In this document: one piece after another, positions 1 to 6,144 of the stretch
Position numbering within the stretch: position 1 is the first letter of the stretch
Layout: each line of letters opens with the position of its first letter
Origin: Sphingomonadales bacterium
Lineage (GTDB): Bacteria > Pseudomonadota > Alphaproteobacteria > Sphingomonadales > Sphingomonadaceae
DNA length: 6,144 nucleotides
Direction: 5' to 3'
Assembly (NCBI GenBank): GCA_027489295.1
Contig: JAIYAA010000079.1
Span: 1 to 6,144 of the forward strand
The notes under the pieces: model-generated
Databases searched by the model: none
What the model was told of the DNA's origin: nothing
What the model saw: only the letters and a program-made list of their open reading frames with translations
Program-made: the position numbers and the translations under genes

Positions 1-1145
1 CCGATCCCGCGACCGACGAAGCCCTTGCCCGCGCCCTGGCCGCGGATCCCAAACAGCGCGCCGAAAACCTGATGATCGTCGATCTGATGCGCAACGATCT
101 CGGCCGCGTCGCGCGCGCCGGCAGCGTCGCGGTGCCACAGCTGTTCCATGTCGAGACCTATCCCACCGTCCACCAGATGACCTCGACGATCACCGCCCGC
201 CTCGCCGATGGGCTGGGAGCCATCGACGCGCTGACGGCGTTGTTCCCCTGCGGATCGGTGACCGGCGCACCGAAGATCCGCGCAATGCAGGTGATTGCCG
301 AAGTCGAACCCGATGCGCGCGGCGTCTATACCGGGTCGATAGGGAGGATCGACGTCGATGGCAGTGCCGAATTCAACGTCGCGATCCGCACGCTCTCCAT
401 CGCCGAACCCGGCCGCGCGACGCTGGGCCTCGGCTCGGGCGTCGTCGCCGATTCGAACGCCGGCAGCGAATGGACCGAATGCCTCGACAAGGGGGCGTTC
501 GTGACCAGCGGCGAGCCCGGCTTCGACCTGATCGAGACGATGCGCTTCGATCCGGAAGAGGGCATCCTGCTGCTCGAACGCCATCTCGAGCGAATCCGCG
601 AAAGCGCCGCCGCCTTCGGCTTCCCGTTCGACAGGCACGTCCTGCGCAACGAATTGCAGGCCGCCACCTTCCGCCTGCGCGACGCTGCGCGCGTACGGCT
701 GCTGCTCGGCCGCTCCGGCGCGGTGGCGATCGGCATCGCCCCGCTGCCGGTGACGCCGCCGGGGCCGATAAAGGTCCGGATCGTACCCCATTCGGTGCCG
801 CGCGAGGATTTCCGCCGTGCCCACAAGACCACGCGCCGCGCGTTCTACGACGCCCCCCGCCGCGCCGCCGGCACCTGGGAAGTGCTGTTCACCGACGCGG
901 AAGGCTATCTGACCGAAGGCAGCTTCACCTCGATCTTCGTCGAGCGCGACGGTGTGCTGGTCACCCCGCCGCTGGCGCGCGGCCTGCTCCCCGGCATACT
1001 CCGCGCCGAGCTGATCGCCACCGGCCGCGCGGTGGAAGGCGAGCTGCGCCCCGAGGATCTTGGCAACGGATTCCTGCTCGGCAATGCGCTGCGTGGACTG
1101 GTTGCAGCCGTTACAGTTGCGGAAGGCGCCGAAGCGGACCTATAG
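1..1145 (+). CDS. pabBC: Bifunctional aminodeoxychorismate synthase component I / aminodeoxychorismate lyase, 5'-truncated by window edge
   Basis: 380 residues are visible, reading in frame from base 3 to TAG at 1143-1145. The first ~165 are the C-terminal part of a chorismate-binding PabB domain: MIVDLMRNDLG (24-34), HQMTSTI, and the signature GSVTGAPK (84-91), followed by EFNVAIRTL and a GSGVVADSNAGSEW segment typical of the domain's end. From about residue 170 (PGFDLIETMRF) a fold-type IV PLP enzyme of the PabC type begins: LLERHLERI, the likely PLP lysine K275 in HKTTRRAFYDAP, then GYLTEGSFTSIFV. Known role: PabB, with PabA glutaminase, aminates chorismate to 4-amino-4-deoxychorismate; PabC releases pyruvate to give p-aminobenzoate for folate. 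Both activities in one cytoplasmic chain would channel the intermediate. The N-terminal PabB half, with the catalytic-lysine motif, lies upstream, so completeness cannot be judged. No pabA is visible here. The PabB rather than TrpE call rests mainly on the fused lyase domain. Confidence 0.93.
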   Translation, partial: DPATDEALARALAADPKQRAENLMIVDLMRNDLGRVARAGSVAVPQLFHVETYPTVHQMTSTITARLADGLGAIDALTALFPCGSVTGAPKIRAMQVIAEVEPDARGVYTGSIGRIDVDGSAEFNVAIRTLSIAEPGRATLGLGSGVVADSNAGSEWTECLDKGAFVTSGEPGFDLIETMRFDPEEGILLLERHLERIRESAAAFGFPFDRHVLRNELQAATFRLRDAARVRLLLGRSGAVAIGIAPLPVTPPGPIKVRIVPHSVPREDFRRAHKTTRRAFYDAPRRAAGTWEVLFTDAEGYLTEGSFTSIFVERDGVLVTPPLARGLLPGILRAELIATGRAVEGELRPEDLGNGFLLGNALRGLVAAVTVAEGAEADL

Positions 1146-1175
1146 GCGCGCATCTTTCCCGGAAAAGGCGTCTAG

Positions 1176-2378
<1,203 letters not shown>

Positions 2379-2423
2379 GGGACCTGTAACGCGGGGGCGT
2401 CTTCGTCCGTATATGAGGGTATC

Positions 2424-3101
2424 ATGACCCGAAGCACGTTGAAGCTCCCGCTCTCCCTCGCCGCGCTTGCCGGCGGCGCCTTTCTGCTGATCGCAGCCGG
2501 CGGCCTGCGCGTCGAGAAGGTGTCGGCGGTCGCCGTACCGCCCCCCGCGATCGACGTGTCGAAGGCGAAGAAGCCGCAGACCGCGGTGTTCGCCGGCGGC
2601 TGCTTCTGGGGCATGGAGGCGGTGTTCCAGTCGGTAAAGGGCGTCCAGTCGGTCACCAACGGCTATGCCGGCGGCACCGCCGGCACCGCCACCTATGATC
2701 AGGTCTCGACCGAGACGACCGGCCATGCCGAGGCGGTGAAGATCGTTTATGATCCCACCCGGGTGAGCTACGGCACGCTGCTGCGGGTCTATTTCTCGGT
2801 GGCGCACGATCCGACCCAGAAGGGCGGCCAGGGACCCGATCGCGGGCCCAGCTATCGCAGCGCGATCTTCCCGCAAAATGCTGAACAGCGCCGCGTCGCC
2901 GAGGCCTATCTCGCCCAGCTCGGCCGCGCCAAGGCGTTCCCCAAGCCGATCACGACCAAGTTGGAGGCCGGCGGCTTCTATCCGGCCGAAGACTACCACC
3001 AGGACTTCTTCTGGCGGCATCCCACCCATCCCTACATCATGCGCTGGGACAAGCCGAAGGTCGCCGCCTTCCGCGCCGCCTTCCCCCAGCTGGCAAACTG
3101 A
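2424..3101 (+). CDS. msrA: Exported/membrane-anchored peptide-methionine (S)-S-oxide reductase, single-cysteine type
   Basis: 225 residues. Positions 8-28 form a hydrophobic stretch after a positively charged start (MTRSTLK), so this is a signal peptide or an N-terminal anchor placing the enzyme in the periplasm; SAVA just before VPPP at ~37 could be a cleavage site. The MsrA domain fills ~50-225: GCFWG with nucleophile C60, NGYAGG (Y81), GHAEAV (E103), GQGPDRGPSYRSAIF (D139, Y144) and YHQDFFWRHPTHPY near the C-terminus. MsrA reduces the S epimer of methionine sulfoxide in damaged proteins. C60 is the only cysteine in the chain; the usual C-terminal resolving cysteines are absent, as is the cysteine often found in the YEQVC motif (here YDQVS). 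The ATG has GAGGG at 2415-2419 with a 4-nt gap. It is 45 bp after aatA, so it may be read through from there or have its own promoter. There is no fused MsrB domain. Confidence 0.94.
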   Translation: MTRSTLKLPLSLAALAGGAFLLIAAGGLRVEKVSAVAVPPPAIDVSKAKKPQTAVFAGGCFWGMEAVFQSVKGVQSVTNGYAGGTAGTATYDQVSTETTGHAEAVKIVYDPTRVSYGTLLRVYFSVAHDPTQKGGQGPDRGPSYRSAIFPQNAEQRRVAEAYLAQLGRAKAFPKPITTKLEAGGFYPAEDYHQDFFWRHPTHPYIMRWDKPKVAAFRAAFPQLAN

Positions 3102-3113
3102 CCGGGCGGGCGT

Positions 3114-3138
3114 ATCGCGATCAAAAATCGATCGCGAT
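3114..3138. repeat. Perfect 9-bp inverted repeat at the msrA / DUF1674 convergent junction
   Basis: ATCGCGATC (3114-3122) and GATCGCGAT (3130-3138) are exact reverse complements separated by 7 nt (AAAAATC). The hairpin begins 12 bp after the msrA stop and covers the last codons and stop of the opposing small gene, so it can form in both transcripts. No run of T follows on either strand, so it is not a textbook intrinsic terminator. A role in ending transcription or stabilising 3' ends of both convergent messages is inferred from position only. Confidence 0.6.
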
Positions 3139-3282
3139 GCCCTTCAGCTCCCAGTCGCCATAGCGGACGGGATCCTTCTCCAGCGGGTCCTTCTCGGGCC
3201 GTTGCATCGGCTCCGGCTTTGGGACCGGCGGGCTCTTCGAGAGATAGGCCGGTGGCGTCACATGCGCGGGTCGCTTGCCCAT
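3121..3282 (-). CDS. DUF1674 small protein, SDHAF4-like succinate dehydrogenase assembly factor
   Basis: 53 residues from ATG at 3282 to TGA at 3121-3123. The C-terminal half carries the family signature: a proline- and charge-rich stretch (PVPKPEPMQRPEKDPLEKDP) followed by RYGDWELKGIAIDF, matching the R-Y-G-D-W-E-x-K-G-x-x-x-D-F end of DUF1674. The mitochondrial homologue SDHAF4 (yeast Sdh8) binds the flavinylated SdhA subunit and protects it during complex II assembly; a like role in the bacterium is inferred, and no sdh gene is nearby. The start was chosen because AAGGAAGG lies 8 nt upstream (3291-3298 on the complement). Longer reading to ATG 3333 or TTG 3339 adds a segment (MLLWAPTWAGQPRKAIP) with no ribosome site and no family resemblance. 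No signal peptide or membrane span. It is convergent with msrA (19-bp gap) and divergent from rsmB. Confidence 0.85.
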   Translation of the reverse strand: MGKRPAHVTPPAYLSKSPPVPKPEPMQRPEKDPLEKDPVRYGDWELKGIAIDF

Positions 3283-3290
3283 CGGGATTG

Positions 3291-3298
3291 CCTTCCTT
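3291..3298 (-). promoter_or_regulatory. Ribosome binding site deciding the DUF1674 start
   Basis: On the complementary strand this reads AAGGAAGG, 8 nt before the ATG at 3282. It is the strongest Shine-Dalgarno match in the region and supports the 53-residue form over the upstream in-frame starts at 3333 and 3339, which have none. Confidence 0.7.
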
Positions 3299-3395
3299 GG
3301 TTGCCCGGCCCATGTCGGCGCCCAAAGGAGCATGGTCAAGTGAACGGTTGGGTAGCGCAGGGTCGAACAGCAATGACGATGGGAGTGCGCTGACC

Positions 3396-4676
3396 ATGGC
3401 CCGCCCGAACACGCGCCGCGCGCCCGAGCGCGAGCCAGACGCCCCCGGCGTCCCCGCCCGCCGCGCCGCGCTCAAGCTGCTCGATGCAGTGCTGCGCCGC
3501 GGCCTCGCCCTCGAACAAGCGCTGGATTCCGCCGCGCAGGGGCTGGCACCCAACGACCGCGGCCTGGCCCATGCCATCGCCGCCGAGGCGCTGCGCCGCC
3601 TGCCCGATCTCGATGCGCTGATCGATTCCGCCACCCGCCAGCGCCTGCCGGACGACGCCAAGGCGCGCTTCGCGCTGCGGATCGCGCTGGTCCAGGCGAT
3701 TGCCCTCGGCACCCCCGGCCATGCCGCGATCTCGACGGTGCTGCCGCTGGTCGATGGCGGGCCGCGCAAGCTGGTCCACGGCGTGTTCGGCACGCTGATG
3801 CGTGGGCATGCGACGCTGCCCGACGTGCCGATGCTGCCTGATCCGGTGGCGCTGCGCTGGCAGGCGCAGTGGGGCGACGCGGTGGTACAGGCCGCCTGCG
3901 AGGCCATCGCGACGCCGCCCCCCCTCGATCTCAGCCTGAAGACCGACGACGGGACGGTGGAGGGCGCGGCCAGCCTCGCCCCGCGCCACGCCCGGCTCGA
4001 ACCCGGCACCAGCGTGCCCGATCTGCCCGGCTTCGCCGAGGGCGACTGGTGGGTGCAGGACCTCGCCGCCTCGATCCCCGCGCGGCTGATCGGTGCCGGC
4101 ACCGGCACCGCACTGGACCTCTGCGCCGCCCCCGGCGGCAAGACGCTCCAGCTCGCCGCCGCCGGCTGGCAGGTGACCGCAGTCGACGTCGCCGAGAACC
4201 GCCTCGCCCGCCTCCGCGAGAATCTGGAGCGCACCGGCCTCGCCGCGCAGATCGTCACCGCCGATCTGCTGACGTGGAGCCCCGCCGCCCCCGCCGATGC
4301 GGTGCTGCTCGACGCGCCTTGCAGCGCCACCGGCATCTTCCGCCGCCACCCGGACGTACTCCACCGCGTCCGTCCCTCGCTGATCGCAGAGATGGCCGAG
4401 CTGCAGGCCAAGCTGCTCGACCGCGCCGCCGCATGGGTGAATCCTGGCGGCACGCTGGTGTTCGCCACCTGCTCACTCGAGCCCAGGGAAGGCGAAGCGC
4501 ATCTTGCCCCCTTCCTCGCCGCGCATCCCGAATTCGCGCTGGTACCGGCCACCGCGGACGAACTCCCCGCCGGCATTGCGCCGCGCGAGGACGGCGCGGT
4601 GCGCGTCCTGCCGGGCATGCTCGCCGATCAGGGCGGGCTCGACGGCTTCTTCATCGCCCGTTTCCGCCGCCGCTGA
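3396..4676 (+). CDS. rsmB: 16S rRNA (cytosine-5) methyltransferase RsmB
   Basis: 426 residues, near the usual ~430. After a basic leader, residues ~20-140 resemble the NusB-like RNA-binding domain (VPARRAALKLLDAVLRRG ... HAAISTVLPLVDGGPRKLVHGVFG). The C-terminal half is a Rossmann methyltransferase: SAM motif LDLCAAPGGKT (AAPGGK at 244-249), AVDVAENRLARL, motif IV DAPCSATG with C309, RRHPD, and motif VI ATCSLEPREGE with C359. This two-cysteine arrangement defines RNA m5C methyltransferases: one Cys attacks C6 of the base, the other releases the product. E. coli RsmB modifies C967 of 16S rRNA; the same target is inferred. The frame stays open upstream to 3219, but that leader would overlap the divergent DUF1674 gene and is not family-like; ATG 3396 has GGAG at 3382-3385 (10-nt gap). 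The 113 bp before it must hold both divergent promoters, though I see no convincing -35/-10 pair. Confidence 0.93.
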   Translation: MARPNTRRAPEREPDAPGVPARRAALKLLDAVLRRGLALEQALDSAAQGLAPNDRGLAHAIAAEALRRLPDLDALIDSATRQRLPDDAKARFALRIALVQAIALGTPGHAAISTVLPLVDGGPRKLVHGVFGTLMRGHATLPDVPMLPDPVALRWQAQWGDAVVQAACEAIATPPPLDLSLKTDDGTVEGAASLAPRHARLEPGTSVPDLPGFAEGDWWVQDLAASIPARLIGAGTGTALDLCAAPGGKTLQLAAAGWQVTAVDVAENRLARLRENLERTGLAAQIVTADLLTWSPAAPADAVLLDAPCSATGIFRRHPDVLHRVRPSLIAEMAELQAKLLDRAAAWVNPGGTLVFATCSLEPREGEAHLAPFLAAHPEFALVPATADELPAGIAPREDGAVRVLPGMLADQGGLDGFFIARFRRR

Positions 4677-4704
4677 TCGCGCTTCCGGGGCCCTTCGTCC
4701 CGCC

Positions 4705-4740
4705 TGTGCAGCAAGCTGTGGATAAGTCTGTGGAGAAACG
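4705..4740. repeat. Three 12-bp degenerate tandem units containing DnaA-box-like sequences
   Basis: Three adjoining units each begin TGTG and repeat with an exact 12-bp period: TGTGCAGCAAGC (4705), TGTGGATAAGTC (4717) and TGTGGAGAAACG (4729). Units 2 and 3 share 8 of 12 bases, units 1 and 2 share 7 of 12. The array lies in the 131-bp gap between rsmB and rpe, about 70 bp before the rpe start. Regular spacing near one helical turn suggests a protein-binding array rather than chance, but this is inference. Confidence 0.55.
4717..4737 (-). promoter_or_regulatory. Pair of DnaA-box-like sites (one perfect, one with one mismatch)
   Basis: The complement of 4717-4725 is TTATCCACA, the exact consensus DnaA box. 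The complement of 4729-4737 is TTCTCCACA, one mismatch away, in the same orientation and separated by 3 bp. DnaA bound here could regulate rpe or titrate DnaA. The surroundings are GC-rich with no AT-rich unwinding region and no origin-associated genes, so a replication origin is unlikely. Confidence 0.45.
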
Positions 4741-4796
4741 GTGCGTACCCGGTGGGCACCCGCCCCCTCCGGTTGCGCCCGACTCCGCCCTTCCCT

Positions 4797-4801
4797 AGGA
4801 G
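4797..4801 (+). promoter_or_regulatory. Ribosome binding site of rpe
   Basis: AGGAG sits 6 nt before the rpe ATG at 4808, an optimal distance, and fixes that start codon. Confidence 0.75.
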
Positions 4802-4807
4802 ACGACC

Positions 4808-5464
4808 ATGTCCGTCCGCATCGCCCCTTCGATCCTCTCGGCCGATTTCGCACGGCTCGGCGAGGAAATCCGCGCCATCGACGCCGCCGGCGCCGACTGG
4901 ATCCATGTCGATGTGATGGACGGGCATTTCGTGCCGAACATCACCATCGGCCCGGCGGTGATCAAGGCGCTGCGCCCGCACACCGCCAAGCCGTTCGACG
5001 TCCATCTGATGATCGCGCCGGTCGATCCGATGCTCGCCGCCTTCGCCGATGCCGGCGCGGACACGATCTCGGTCCATCCCGAGGCGGGTCCGCACCTCCA
5101 CCGCACGCTCCAGACGATCAAGGCGCTGGGCAAGCGCGCCGGCGTCGTGCTGAACCCGGCAACGCCGGTCGATGTGGTCGATCACGTCATGGATCTGGTC
5201 GACCTGATCCTGGTGATGAGCGTGAACCCCGGCTTTGGCGGGCAGAAGTTCATCGAAAGCCAGCTGCCCAAGATCACCGAACTGCGCCGCCGCATCGACG
5301 CGAGCGGCCGGGCGATCGACCTCGAAGTCGATGGCGGGGTCGACCGCGAGACCGCGCCGCGCGTGATCGCCGCCGGTGCCGATGCGCTGGTCGCCGGCAC
5401 CGCGACCTTCACCGGCGGTCCCGGCCAGTACGCCACCAACATCGCCGCGCTGCGCGGCGCTTGA
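4808..5464 (+). CDS. rpe: Ribulose-phosphate 3-epimerase
   Basis: 218 residues, typical for this (beta/alpha)8-barrel enzyme, which interconverts D-ribulose 5-phosphate and D-xylulose 5-phosphate in the cytoplasmic pentose phosphate pathway. The sequence opens with the family's [17 protein letters not shown]. Metal-binding and catalytic residues can be placed: H33 and D35 in [15 protein letters not shown]66 in DVHLM, and D175 in LEVDGGV; the two aspartates act as the acid/base pair. The flexible loop NPGFGGQ (140-146) and the phosphate-site segment VAGTATF (195-201) are also present. Nothing essential is missing. It lies 131 bp downstream of rsmB, a gap holding DnaA-box-like repeats and perhaps its own promoter, and its TGA stop overlaps the start of the next gene by 4 nt, so the two are likely cotranscribed and translationally coupled. 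Confidence 0.96.
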   Translation: MSVRIAPSILSADFARLGEEIRAIDAAGADWIHVDVMDGHFVPNITIGPAVIKALRPHTAKPFDVHLMIAPVDPMLAAFADAGADTISVHPEAGPHLHRTLQTIKALGKRAGVVLNPATPVDVVDHVMDLVDLILVMSVNPGFGGQKFIESQLPKITELRRRIDASGRAIDLEVDGGVDRETAPRVIAAGADALVAGTATFTGGPGQYATNIAALRGA

Positions 5465-6144
5465 CCGATCCGGCGCCGGACTCCGCCGCCGACGGGGTCG
5501 AGGAAGGCAAGCGGCTGATCCGGGTGGGCGGCGACCGCGGGCTGTCGCTGGCCGACCGGATCGCCGATCGCTTCCAGCGCCTTGCCTGGCGCTCGCCCTT
5601 CTACGCGATGCGGCTGAAGGGGCGCCACCCGCTCAAGCTGCTCACCGCCGCCGATGATCCCTTTTTCGGCGATCCGCAGCGCGGCAATGCGCTGCTCGAC
5701 GGCGAACTGCGGCTGTGCGGCGAGGTCCGCACGATCGAGAGCCTCGATTTCGCCAAGCCCGACTGGTCGCCCGCCTTCACCCAGCATCTCCAGGGCTTCG
5801 CCTGGCTGCGCGATCTGTCCAGCGTCGCCACCCGCCAGCAGGGGGCGCCGATCGCCGAAGACGTCATGCGCCGCTGGCTCAAGGTGCACGGCGAGCAGGT
5901 GGCGGATCCCGCCTGGCGCCCCGATCTGGTCGGCCGGCGAATCCTGGCCTGGGTGGCGCACGCGCCGCTGATCCTGTCGTCGACCGACCAGGTCTATCGC
6001 TCGGGGGTGATGCACGCACTGGCCCGCGGTGCCCGCCACCTCGATCGCAGCGCCGACAAGGTGCCGCTCGGCGTGCCCCGGCTGGCGGCCTGGGCCGGCC
6101 TCGTCGTGGCGGGGCTGGTGCTGCCGGGCGGCGACCCGCGCCGC
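5461..6144 (+). CDS. Heparinase II/III family protein, N-terminal part, cut by window edge
   Basis: The frame opens at TTG 5461, sharing TTGA with the rpe stop, and stays open for 228 codons to the end of the window. The visible part starts [37 protein letters not shown] and continues with [41 protein letters not shown], a W-rich segment and [23 protein letters not shown]. This resembles the N-terminal alpha-helical toroid region of the uncharacterised heparinase II/III-like proteins found in many alphaproteobacteria between rpe and purH. No signal peptide is visible. The catalytic region of true lyases would lie beyond the window, so substrate and activity are unknown; these proteins are widespread in bacteria not known to degrade heparin. 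The TTG start has no clear ribosome site and would depend on coupling to rpe. A GTG at 5524 follows AGGAAGG (5501-5507) but at 16 nt, too far. Family call is by resemblance only. Confidence 0.8.
   Translation, partial: MTDPAPDSAADGVEEGKRLIRVGGDRGLSLADRIADRFQRLAWRSPFYAMRLKGRHPLKLLTAADDPFFGDPQRGNALLDGELRLCGEVRTIESLDFAKPDWSPAFTQHLQGFAWLRDLSSVATRQQGAPIAEDVMRRWLKVHGEQVADPAWRPDLVGRRILAWVAHAPLILSSTDQVYRSGVMHALARGARHLDRSADKVPLGVPRLAAWAGLVVAGLVLPGGDPRR

Noticed and set aside
3317..3339. Minus-strand promoter with TTGACC (complement of 3334-3339) for DUF1674
   Set aside because: The -35-like hexamer is reasonable, but the hexamer 17 bp downstream (GACATG) is a poor -10, so I do not call a promoter.
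3219..3395. N-terminal extension of rsmB to an earlier in-frame start
   Set aside because: It would overlap the divergent DUF1674 gene and its ribosome site, and the added residues do not resemble the family's N-terminus; ATG 3396 is preferred.
3032..4618. Long open frame (528 codons) on the minus strand opposite rsmB
   Set aside because: It lies over rsmB, the DUF1674 gene and the end of msrA, has a low-complexity S/A/R/G-rich translation and no family motif; a GC-bias shadow.
4741..4759. Hairpin GTGCGTACC / GGTGGGCAC as an rsmB terminator
   Set aside because: The arms contain mismatches, the loop is too short if all pairs form, and no T-run follows.
4677..4807. Chromosomal replication origin suggested by DnaA boxes
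   Set aside because: Only one perfect and one near-perfect box, no AT-rich unwinding element, and none of the usual origin neighbours.
5182..6039. Minus-strand open frame (285 codons) opposite the end of rpe and the heparinase-like gene
   Set aside because: The plus-strand frame of the heparinase-like gene is continuous across it and carries family resemblance; this one does not.

Overview
The window is about two thirds G+C, with G or C at most third codon positions. The gene content is a chromosomal housekeeping block: a PabB-PabC fusion, a class Ib aspartate aminotransferase, an exported MsrA, a DUF1674 protein and the order rsmB - rpe - heparinase II/III-like. Together these point to an alphaproteobacterium, most likely a sphingomonad (Sphingomonas or a close relative). 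That assignment rests on recalled gene content and order, not on a search. I see no mobile element, tRNA, rRNA or CRISPR array, and no base-composition break that suggests recent transfer.

Layout. Positions 1-1145 hold the 3' part of a bifunctional aminodeoxychorismate synthase / aminodeoxychorismate lyase (folate branch, + strand; its 5' end lies outside). After 33 bp comes an aspartate (possibly also prephenate) aminotransferase, 1179-2378, and 45 bp later a membrane-targeted methionine sulfoxide reductase A, 2424-3101. A small DUF1674/SDHAF4-like gene (3121-3282, - strand) converges on msrA; a perfect 9-bp inverted repeat spans the junction. It is divergent from rsmB (3396-4676, + strand), whose product methylates 16S rRNA. 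The 131 bp between rsmB and rpe hold three 12-bp tandem units, one of which is a perfect DnaA box. rpe (4808-5464) follows, and its stop overlaps by 4 nt the TTG start of a heparinase II/III-family gene that runs off the window at 6144.

The genes fall into three loose themes: chorismate and aromatic or aspartate metabolism (pabBC, aatA), protein quality and respiratory assembly (msrA, DUF1674), and core translation and pentose phosphate metabolism (rsmB, rpe). The rpe-heparinase pair is the start of a neighbourhood that in related genomes usually continues to purH.

I do not see convincing evidence for an undescribed multi-gene system. The points most worth a second look are the DnaA-box tandem before rpe, the single-cysteine exported MsrA, the TTGA start-stop overlap leading into the heparinase-like gene, and the inverted repeat at the msrA / DUF1674 junction.
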